A DNA stretch of 19,598 nucleotides from JAQIBY01 sp964527535 (GTDB taxonomy: Bacteria; Bacteroidota; Bacteroidia; Bacteroidales; ML635J-15): assembly GCA_964527535.1 (NCBI GenBank), contig CAZGPW010000082.1, forward strand, positions 1-19,598, given 5' to 3'. Shown one piece after another: positions 14,431 to 19,598 of this stretch. How positions within the stretch are numbered: position 1 is the stretch's first letter; each line of letters begins with the position of its first letter. The translations under genes were made by a program, and so were the position numbers. Below the pieces are notes generated by a model, which did not search any database, was not told the origin of the DNA, and saw nothing but the letters and a program-made list of their open reading frames with translations.

Positions 14431-15330
14431 ATGACAGAACAACACAAATTACGGCGCTTGTTACAAATCCTGATAGCGCTTGATAGCAGTTACGGCAAAA
14501 CCATCAAACAGTTGAGCGAGCAGTTTGACATCACCCAGCGCACCGTCTATAGGTATTTCAACTTGTTTAAACAAGTGGGCTTTATCCTGGATAAAAACGG
14601 AGACAGGTTTAGCTTGATTCACGATTGCCGGGCATACAAGGATTTGAGCAAATTGCTGCATTTCAGCGAAGAAGAGTCGTACCTGCTGCAACAGGCCATT
14701 CACGCGGTTGATTCTAACAACCAGATAAAACAGGGCATTGTCAATAAGCTGTATGCCTTATACGATGCCCGGTTTGTGACAGAAAACATCATTAACCAGG
14801 TGCAGGGCAAAAACATCAGGAACCTGATCATCGCCATTGACAATAAGCGTCAGGTGGTGTTGAAAGATTACTGTTCAGCCAACGCTTCTGTGGTTTCGGA
14901 CAGGCTTGTGGAGCCGGTAGAATTCACCACCAATTACGTGTCGGTGTGGTGTTACGATGTGGATAAACAGGCAAATAGACTGTTTAAAACTTCCAGAATT
15001 GGCAGCGTGGACATGCAGAAAAGGATGTGGCAGCATAAAGACAAGCACAATGCCACCAAAACGGATGTTTTCAGAATGGCCGGCGGGGAGAAAGTGCAGG
15101 TGGTAATTGAAATGGGCCTGCGGGCCGCGAGTTTGCTGAAAGAAGAATACCCGCTTTCTGAAAAACACATTGTGCAGCTTGCCGATGATAAATACCGGTT
15201 TCAGGCCGATTTATTTGGTTTGCAAGGCATCAGCCGCTTTGCGCTGGGGCTGATGGATGAAGTGAAAATTATAAAACCCGAAAAGCTGAGGGAACATTTG
15301 AATGAGAAATTGAGAAAGCATAGATTTTAG
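14431..15330 (+). CDS. WYL-domain HTH transcriptional regulator
   Basis: A 299-residue regulator. Residues ~5-62 form a winged HTH of the HTH_11/DeoR type (TIKQLSEQFDITQRTVYRYF). A helical linker follows, then a WYL domain at about 130-215 (KRQVVLKDYCSANASVVSDR, then VEPVEF, YVSVWCYD, RLFKTSRIGSV) and a C-terminal WCX-like part. WYL domains sense ligands, often nucleic acids, and such regulators are frequent at the head of defence or mobile loci. The palindrome at 14403-14423 may be its operator. The last 60 bp (15271-15330, encoding KPEKLREHLNEKLRKHRF) recur twice downstream, after each RhuM gene, so this gene appears to be the parent of a repeated junction. Confidence 0.88.
   Translation: MTEQHKLRRLLQILIALDSSYGKTIKQLSEQFDITQRTVYRYFNLFKQVGFILDKNGDRFSLIHDCRAYKDLSKLLHFSEEESYLLQQAIHAVDSNNQIKQGIVNKLYALYDARFVTENIINQVQGKNIRNLIIAIDNKRQVVLKDYCSANASVVSDRLVEPVEFTTNYVSVWCYDVDKQANRLFKTSRIGSVDMQKRMWQHKDKHNATKTDVFRMAGGEKVQVVIEMGLRAASLLKEEYPLSEKHIVQLADDKYRFQADLFGLQGISRFALGLMDEVKIIKPEKLREHLNEKLRKHRF
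15271..15330 (+). repeat. WYL 3'-end repeat, parent copy
   Basis: The coding 3' end of the WYL gene, including its TAG. It matches 16566-16625 at 49 of 60 positions and 17727-17784 over most of its length. The most conserved core is CATTTGAATGAGAAA. The other two copies keep the reading frame to a TAA although nothing upstream reads into it. Confidence 0.8.
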
Positions 15331-15369
15331 AAACGGTCTTGATATAGTTGAAAAATCTACGTATTTTTA

Positions 15370-15516
15370 TAGTGTCTGTCTATAATGTCCGATTTCTGCG
15401 TTACGCTCGCATTGGTACCCAGTCATTTACGTCAGTAAACTCCTGGTTACCAATACTTTGCAAGCCTTGAACTCGAACATTATAGCTCAGACACTTGACT
15501 CTATTGACGGACACTA
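15370..15516. mobile_element. MITE-like cruciform element (~147 bp)
   Basis: The ends TAGTGTCTGTC (15370-15380) and GACGGACACTA (15506-15516) are inverted with one mismatch. Nested perfect pairs are AGTGTCTG/CAGACACT (15371-15378, 15488-15495), TATAATGT/ACATTATA (15381-15388, 15477-15484), ATTGGTAcCCAG/CTGGtTACCAAT (15411-15422, 15443-15454; one mismatch) and TTTAC/GTAAA around GTCA at 15426-15439. If TA is the target duplication the ends are GTGTC..., as in IS630/Tc1-type elements. No ORF. It separates the WYL gene from RhuM-1. Confidence 0.6.
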
Positions 15517-15531
15517 AATAGCATACTTATT

Positions 15532-16569
15532 ATGGCAAAAAAACTTCCGATAAGAAATAGTACTGCTGAGTTTCTTATTTTTAAAAAGCAGAGTGGCAAA
15601 GATACCATTGATGTGCGGATTGAAAATGAGAACGTTTGGCTCACTCAAAAGCTTACTGCCAAGTTGTTTGGAGTAGAAGTAAACACAATTAATTATCATC
15701 TGAAGGAGATATTTAATTCGGGAGAGCTTAATTATGAGTCAACTGTTCGAAATTTTCGAATAGTTCAAAAGGAAGGCAATAGAGAGGTTTCCAGAGATGT
15801 AGAGCATTATAATTTAGAAGCTATCATTGCAGTGGGTTTTCGTGTTAATTCACAGGAAGCAACAAATTTCAGAATATGGGCCAATAAGGTTTTGAAAGAT
15901 TTTGCCCTCAAAGGATATGTTTTGGATGAGGTTAGATTGAAAAACGGTGCTTATTTAAGCAAAACGTATTTTAGAGACCTTATTCTCCAAATCCGTGATA
16001 TACGGGCGAGTGAGAGAAATTTCTACCAGCAAATAACTGACATTTATGCTACCGCAATAGATTACGACCTTAAATCTCCAACTACTAAAAGTTTTTTTGC
16101 TACGGTGCAGAATAAAATGCACTTTGCCACACATGGTAAAACTGCTGCGGAATTGATCACTAAAAGAGCAGATCACAAAAAAGATAATATGGGATTGAGT
16201 ACCTGGAAACATGCTCCTGATGGAAAAATTATTAAATCTGATGTGAGTATTGCTAAAAATTATTTGAACGAAAAAGAAATCAAGACCCTCAACAGAATTG
16301 TAACGATGTACCTTGATTATGCCGAAGATCAGGCAGAGAAAGCGATTCCTATGACCATGAAAGACTGGTCTGAAAAACTTAATGCTTTTCTTAAATTTAA
16401 TGATAAAGATATTTTAGAAAATTCAGGAAAAGTAACTGCGGAAATAGCCAAACAATTTGCAGAAAGTGAATTTGAAAAATACCGGCCAATCCAGGATAAA
16501 TCATTTGAATCGGATTTTGACAGGGAAATTAAAAAACTATTCAATAAAAGTTCTGATATGGATGAATAA
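15532..16569 (+). CDS. RhuM-family protein, copy 1
   Basis: A 345-residue protein of the virulence RhuM family (PF13310-type), named after a Salmonella SPI-3 gene and common in accessory islands; its biochemical role is unknown. Visible family blocks are NVWLTQKLTAKLFGVEVNTI (about 33-52), a wHTH-like region; EHYNLEAIIAVGFRVNSQEA; RASERNFYQQITDIYATAIDY; SFFATVQNKMHFATHGKTAAE; and the terminal SDFDREIKKLF. The N-terminal part resembles phage BRO/antirepressor DNA-binding domains, so regulation or anti-repression is plausible. Its stop codon (16567-16569) already lies inside the second WYL-tail repeat, so its 3' end is fused to that repeat in another frame. It is homologous along its length to the next gene. 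Confidence 0.88.
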   Translation: MAKKLPIRNSTAEFLIFKKQSGKDTIDVRIENENVWLTQKLTAKLFGVEVNTINYHLKEIFNSGELNYESTVRNFRIVQKEGNREVSRDVEHYNLEAIIAVGFRVNSQEATNFRIWANKVLKDFALKGYVLDEVRLKNGAYLSKTYFRDLILQIRDIRASERNFYQQITDIYATAIDYDLKSPTTKSFFATVQNKMHFATHGKTAAELITKRADHKKDNMGLSTWKHAPDGKIIKSDVSIAKNYLNEKEIKTLNRIVTMYLDYAEDQAEKAIPMTMKDWSEKLNAFLKFNDKDILENSGKVTAEIAKQFAESEFEKYRPIQDKSFESDFDREIKKLFNKSSDMDE

Positions 16570-16625
16570 AGCCCGAAAAACAAAAGCAGCATTTGAATGA
16601 GAAACTGAGAAGGCATAGGTTTTAA
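16566..16625 (+). repeat. WYL 3'-end repeat, copy 2
   Basis: This copy encodes, in frame to a TAA, IKPEKQKQHLNEKLRRHRF, corresponding to the WYL C-terminus KPEKLREHLNEKLRKHRF. It is followed by AAAGGAACTCATCACATGA, identical to the sequence after copy 3. From 16586 to 16642 it matches 17745-17801 at 52 of 57 positions. It has no start codon and is not translated as part of RhuM-1. Confidence 0.85.
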
Positions 16626-16638
16626 AGGAACTCATCAC

Positions 16639-16671
16639 ATGAAAAAGAGAAATATACAGATTTTTGTCTAA
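16639..16671 (+). other. Ten-codon ORF after the copy-2 leader
   Basis: The ATG of the conserved AACTCATCACATG leader opens a frame MKKRNIQIFV and then stops, 13 nt before RhuM-2. At copy 3 the same ATG is the start of the KilA-N gene. The short ORF may be the stub of a displaced gene, or a leader peptide. Expression is unknown. Confidence 0.3.
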
Positions 16672-16684
16672 ATCAACATAAGCG

Positions 16685-17743
16685 ATGACAGCAAAAAATG
16701 AATTACAAAAAATAGAGAATTTTGTTATTTTCCAGACAGAAACCGGTAAGGTAAATGTGGAAGTGTATTTTCAAAACGATACGCTGTGGCTGACACAAAA
16801 AGCGATGTCGGTATTGTTTGAAAAAGACAGAACGGTGATTACCAAGCATCTGAAAAAAATATTTGAAACCGGCGAATTAGATGAAAAAGTGGTATGTGCA
16901 AATTTTGCACACACCACTCAACATGGCGCAGTTAAAGGGAAAGTCCAGGAAAGGGAAGTGAAGTTTTACAACCTGCGTGCTGTTACTGCCGTTGGCTACC
17001 GGGTAAATTCCCACCGCGCAACAGAATTCAGAAAATGGGCCACAGAAATTCTGCACGAATACATCATCAAAGGCTTTGCAATGGATGATGAGCGGTTGAA
17101 GCAAATGAAGCATTTTGGTAAAGACTATTTTGATGATATGCTGGAGCGTATCCGTGAAATACGCCTGAGTGAACGGCGTTTTTACCAGAAAATTACGGAT
17201 ATTTATTCACTATCGGCAGATTATGACAAAAACGATGAAACAACCAAAGAATTTTTTGCTACGGTTCAAAACAAACTGCATTGGGCAATACAAGGAAAAA
17301 CGGCTGCTGAAATAATCTATTCCGAAGCAGATGCAAAGAAGTTATATATGGGTCTGAAAACCTGGAAATATGCTCCTGATGGTAAAATATTAAAATCAGA
17401 TGTATGCTTTGCTAAAAACTATCTTGAAGAAGAGCATCTGAAACAAATGGAACGGCTGGTAACCGCTTATCTCGATCTGGCTGAAAACCGCGCACAACAA
17501 GGCATAGTAATGAACATGAAAGACTGGGTTCATTACCTTGATAAATTCCTGGAGTTGTCCGATTACCCGGTATTAAAAGACAAAGGACAAGTAAGTGCAT
17601 TGGAGGCTAAGCTTAAAGCCGAAGCGGAATATGATAAATACAGGATCATTCAGGACAGGCATTATGAATCGGATTTTGACCGGGAAATTAAAAAACTATT
17701 ACAGAACAGCTCTGCCCATAAAGAACAAAACCTGAAACACTGA
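16685..17743 (+). CDS. RhuM-family protein, copy 2
   Basis: A 352-residue paralogue of the preceding gene. Shared blocks in order are LWLTQKAMSVLFEKDRTVIT, FYNLRAVTAVGYRVNSHRA, RLSERRFYQKITDIYSLSADY, EFFATVQNKLHWAIQGKTAAE, YMGLKTWKYAPDGKILKSDV and ESDFDREIKKLL. The two copies differ throughout, so this is an old duplication or two independent acquisitions rather than a recent tandem copy. Its final residues (QNLKH) and TGA stop are read out of frame from the third WYL-tail repeat. The role is unknown; an accessory or phage-related regulatory function is inferred from family context. Confidence 0.88.
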   Translation: MTAKNELQKIENFVIFQTETGKVNVEVYFQNDTLWLTQKAMSVLFEKDRTVITKHLKKIFETGELDEKVVCANFAHTTQHGAVKGKVQEREVKFYNLRAVTAVGYRVNSHRATEFRKWATEILHEYIIKGFAMDDERLKQMKHFGKDYFDDMLERIREIRLSERRFYQKITDIYSLSADYDKNDETTKEFFATVQNKLHWAIQGKTAAEIIYSEADAKKLYMGLKTWKYAPDGKILKSDVCFAKNYLEEEHLKQMERLVTAYLDLAENRAQQGIVMNMKDWVHYLDKFLELSDYPVLKDKGQVSALEAKLKAEAEYDKYRIIQDRHYESDFDREIKKLLQNSSAHKEQNLKH

Positions 17744-17784
17744 GGCAGCATTTGAATGAGAAACTGAATAAGTATAGTTTTTAA
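17727..17784 (+). repeat. WYL 3'-end repeat, copy 3
   Basis: It encodes KPETLRQHLNEKLNKYSF and then a TAA, in the WYL frame. It is followed by AAAGGAACTCATCAC and the KilA-N ATG at 17798. The match to the parent copy is imperfect (about 11 differences), closer to copy 2 in the core and leader. Confidence 0.85.
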
Positions 17785-17797
17785 AGGAACTCATCAC

Positions 17798-18367
17798 ATG
17801 ACAAAGAAAAACAAACACATTGTTGTTAAAGGCAAAACAATTACAATTTCCCAGGATGAATACATATCCATAACAGATATGTTAAAAGCCAAGGATGGGG
17901 ATTTTTTTATTGCAGATTGGTTGAGAAACCGCAATACTGTAGAATTTCTTGGTATATGGGAATCGGTAAACAATCCTGATTTTAATTATGGCGAATTTGC
18001 CACAATTAAATCACAGGCGGGTCTTAATAGTTATAAAATAAGTGTAAAAGAATGGGTAAATAAAACCAATGCTATCGGCATTCAGTCTAAAGCCGGCAGG
18101 TATGGTGGTACCTATGCGCATCCCGATATCGCTTTTGAATTTGGGATGTGGATTTCACCTGCATTTAAAGTGTACCTTATTAAGGAATTTAAAAGGCTAA
18201 AAGAAGAAGAAAGCACACGCAAAAACCTGGAATGGAATTTTCAACGATACCTGGCTAAAGTGAACTATCATATCCATACTGATGCCATTAAACACAATCT
18301 GATACCGGAAGAATTAAGGGGACTTCTAATAATTCTTTCGCATCAAGATTTTCAGCGTTTTTCATAG
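17798..18367 (+). CDS. KilA-N domain protein, 3'-truncated by inserted element
   Basis: The 189-residue reading frame begins with a KilA-N DNA-binding domain at about 8-125: ISQDEYISITDMLKAKDGDF, then WLRNRNTVEFLGIWE, then SVKEWVNKTNAIGIQSKAGR, then GGTYAHPDIAFEFGMWISP. These proteins are phage or poxvirus-type regulators and antirepressors, frequent in accessory islands. Full-length relatives continue well past the KVNYHIHTDAIKHNLIPEE block. Here codon 173 is already the first triplet of the inverted-repeat element at 18314, which supplies the last 17 residues (LRGLLIILSH...). No continuation is seen beyond the element, so the gene is a truncated remnant that may still make a DNA-binding protein. 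The start lies in the repeat-borne leader. Confidence 0.83.
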   Translation: MTKKNKHIVVKGKTITISQDEYISITDMLKAKDGDFFIADWLRNRNTVEFLGIWESVNNPDFNYGEFATIKSQAGLNSYKISVKEWVNKTNAIGIQSKAGRYGGTYAHPDIAFEFGMWISPAFKVYLIKEFKRLKEEESTRKNLEWNFQRYLAKVNYHIHTDAIKHNLIPEELRGLLIILSHQDFQRFS

Positions 18368-18583
18368 ACAATGAAAATTTTTGCAGCACTATCGGGATAA
18401 TGCAATAAAATTTGAAGCAGTATATGAGAAACGCTGAAAACCCTACGGGAACAAACATAATAAACAACCTGCCTGCGTTAAAATTTTTCTAAATAGCTAT
18501 GGCTATTCAGAAAAATTTGTGCCTTGCATCTCATTCATTACATTTGTTTCTTGAAAGAAAAGAATTATTAGAAGGCCCCTTAA
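18314..18583. mobile_element. MITE-like element with 24-bp terminal inverted repeats (270 bp)
   Basis: The termini 18314-18337 and 18560-18583 are inverted repeats identical at 23 of 24 positions, beginning TTAAGGGG. Inside are TTTTCAGCGTTT (18349-18360) with AAACGCTGAAAA (18429-18440), and a 17-bp hairpin at 18481-18497 and 18502-18518 with one mismatch and a 4-nt loop. There is no transposase gene. The outer TTAA could be part of the repeat or a target duplication. It cuts the KilA-N gene. The remaining gap up to 18742 holds no gene. Confidence 0.7.
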
Positions 18584-18662
18584 ATGAAACTTAGGTTTTG
18601 CTTGTTGATATGAGCCCCGGATGAAGTTATTGAAAGGTGTTGTTATAATTACAGATATAATA

Positions 18663-18688
18663 AAATCTTTCTTTCAAAGATTTGGTTT
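18663..18688 (+). terminator. AT-rich hairpin with T-run
   Basis: AAATCTTT (18663-18670) and AAAGATTT (18676-18683) form a perfect 8-bp stem with a 5-nt loop, followed by GGTTTTT. It could end read-through from the RhuM/KilA-N array. AAAGATTTGGTTT also recurs directly at 18676-18688 and 18694-18706, so the dyad may be incidental. Confidence 0.3.
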
Positions 18689-18742
18689 TTGCTAAAGATT
18701 TGGTTTCTTTTGTGTATGTTTAATTCAAAAATTTTATAAGCG

Positions 18743-19033
18743 ATGGATGGAAAAACAACAGCTATTATTGCACACATCACACTGATCGGTTGGATCATTG
18801 CGTTGGTAATTAACAGCAATGAAAAAAACGAATTTGCCAGCTTTTATATTCGCCAGTTGCTGGGGCTTTTCCTTGCCGGATTGATCTTGGCCTGGATTCC
18901 CATCATCGGTTGGTTGTTATCAATTGCTGTGTTTGTTTTCTGGCTTATCAGCCTGATTGCAGCTGCACAGGGAGAAATGAAAGAGGTCCCACTGGTTGGA
19001 CATTATTTTCAGGACTGGTTTAAATCCTTATAA
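18743..19033 (+). CDS. Small DUF4870-like membrane protein
   Basis: A 96-residue inner-membrane protein with three hydrophobic segments at about 7-23, 37-55 and 55-75 (AIIAHITLIGWIIALVI; LGLFLAGLILAWIPIIGWLL; IAVFVFWLISLIAAAQGE). The N-terminal IAHITLIGWIIALV, the FYIRQ turn and the C-terminal PLVGHYFQDWF match the DUF4870/Tic20-like family common in Bacteroidota. The function is unknown. It stands alone between the truncated accessory array and hydF. Confidence 0.75.
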   Translation: MDGKTTAIIAHITLIGWIIALVINSNEKNEFASFYIRQLLGLFLAGLILAWIPIIGWLLSIAVFVFWLISLIAAAQGEMKEVPLVGHYFQDWFKSL

Positions 19034-19118
19034 AGTAAATTTTCAGGGAGGTTTTGATAATACTTGCAAGAACAAATCAGCGGCTTATTTGTATATCTTT
19101 TTCTTTTATATGTGAATT

Positions 19119-19598
19119 ATGGCCCAGGGAAGAGAGAATAAAGTACATATTGGCATATATGGCCGGCGCAACTATGGCAAGAGTTCCCTCATAAATAGCC
19201 TGGCAGGTCAGGAGGTATCAATTGTGAGTGATGTTGCAGGGACAACCACCGACCTGGTAAAAAAATCCATTGAAATTACCGGCTTCGGGCCTGTGATATT
19301 CATTGATACCGCCGGTATTGATGATATCGGGAATCTTGGTAGTCTGCGCATCCGAAAGAGCTATGAATCGCTTAAACTGATTGACCTGGCTATACTTGTG
19401 TTGTGTAAAAACACTTTCGGAAAGCCCGAAGAAAAAATCATTGCTGAATTTACCAGGTTGGATATTCCATATTTGCTTGTTCATAACAAATCAGACAAAG
19501 AAATTGCATCACCATCATTCAAACATGACCTTGAGAAAAAATACAAAAGGCCGGTTATTGATTATAACAGCCTTAATCCTGGTTTACTGAATGAAAAA
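19119..19598 (+). CDS. hydF: [FeFe]-hydrogenase maturation GTPase HydF (N-terminal part)
   Basis: An open frame of 160 codons without stop, cut by the window end. It starts MAQGRENKVHIGIYGRRNYG. GTPase motifs are present: G1 GRRNYGKS (15-22), G2 TTT (42-44) after SDVAG, G3 DTAG (63-66) and G4 NKSD (123-126). The GRRNxGKSSLINSL block and the GPVIFIDTAG spacing are typical of HydF, the scaffold that assembles and delivers the 2Fe subcluster of the H-cluster to [FeFe]-hydrogenase with HydE and HydG. The C-terminal Fe-S domain lies outside the window. The alternative of an Era/Der-like GTPase is less likely because of the GRRN motif. Confidence 0.88.
   Translation, partial: MAQGRENKVHIGIYGRRNYGKSSLINSLAGQEVSIVSDVAGTTTDLVKKSIEITGFGPVIFIDTAGIDDIGNLGSLRIRKSYESLKLIDLAILVLCKNTFGKPEEKIIAEFTRLDIPYLLVHNKSDKEIASPSFKHDLEKKYKRPVIDYNSLNPGLLNEK

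Overview
The window reads as the chromosome of an anaerobic or microaerophilic member of the Bacteroidota (Bacteroidales/Marinilabiliales-like). The evidence is: TAnnTTTG-type -7 promoter boxes with a TTTG-like -33 box about 19-20 nt upstream, weak or absent Shine-Dalgarno sites, a type IX secretion (T9SS) sorting domain, PCMD, FISUMP and PEGA surface proteins, lipoproteins with acidic residues after the lipobox Cys, and the start of hydF ([FeFe]-hydrogenase maturation). No rRNA, tRNA, CRISPR array, integrase, transposase or reverse transcriptase gene was seen.

Layout. 313-1418: overlapping pnuC and NadR-like kinase genes for pyridine-nucleoside (or related vitamin) uptake and trapping, convergent with 1518-2453 (MscS channel). 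2544-4295: YgiQ-family radical SAM protein. 4296-4911: gene-free block of REP-like palindromic repeats. 4912-7692: six-PEGA-repeat envelope protein plus DUF1566-like lipoprotein. 7693-8324: gene-free, holding a GC-rich dispersed-type repeat. 8325-9638: secreted protein with an internal sorting-like domain and a C-terminal FISUMP domain. 9856-12167: three overlapping minus-strand genes (PCMD protein with a T9SS tail, PCMD lipoprotein, outer-membrane barrel). 12303-13575: hemerythrin protein translationally coupled to a LuxR-type regulator with a degenerate receiver. 13576-14430: gene-free block with three successive palindromic elements. 14431-18367: WYL regulator, two RhuM-family paralogues and a 3'-truncated KilA-N gene. 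18314-18583: 270-bp inverted-repeat element. 18743-19033: small DUF4870-like membrane protein. 19119-end: hydF, cut by the window edge.

The most interesting signal is the use of regulator-gene 3' ends as repeated junctions. The last ~60 bp of the WYL gene recur after RhuM-1 and again after RhuM-2. At both downstream copies an identical leader follows and runs to an ATG. This gives the order WYL-[tail]-RhuM-[tail]-RhuM-[tail]-KilA-N, which looks like a cassette array. Independently, the last 80 bp of the luxR gene recur (73/80 identical) 2.5 kb downstream, after the three-gene PCMD/OMP operon. The KilA-N end of the array was then cut by a MITE-like element whose end supplies a foreign 17-residue tail. 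No recombinase is visible, so the mechanism (site-specific insertion, or tandem duplication and overwriting) is open.
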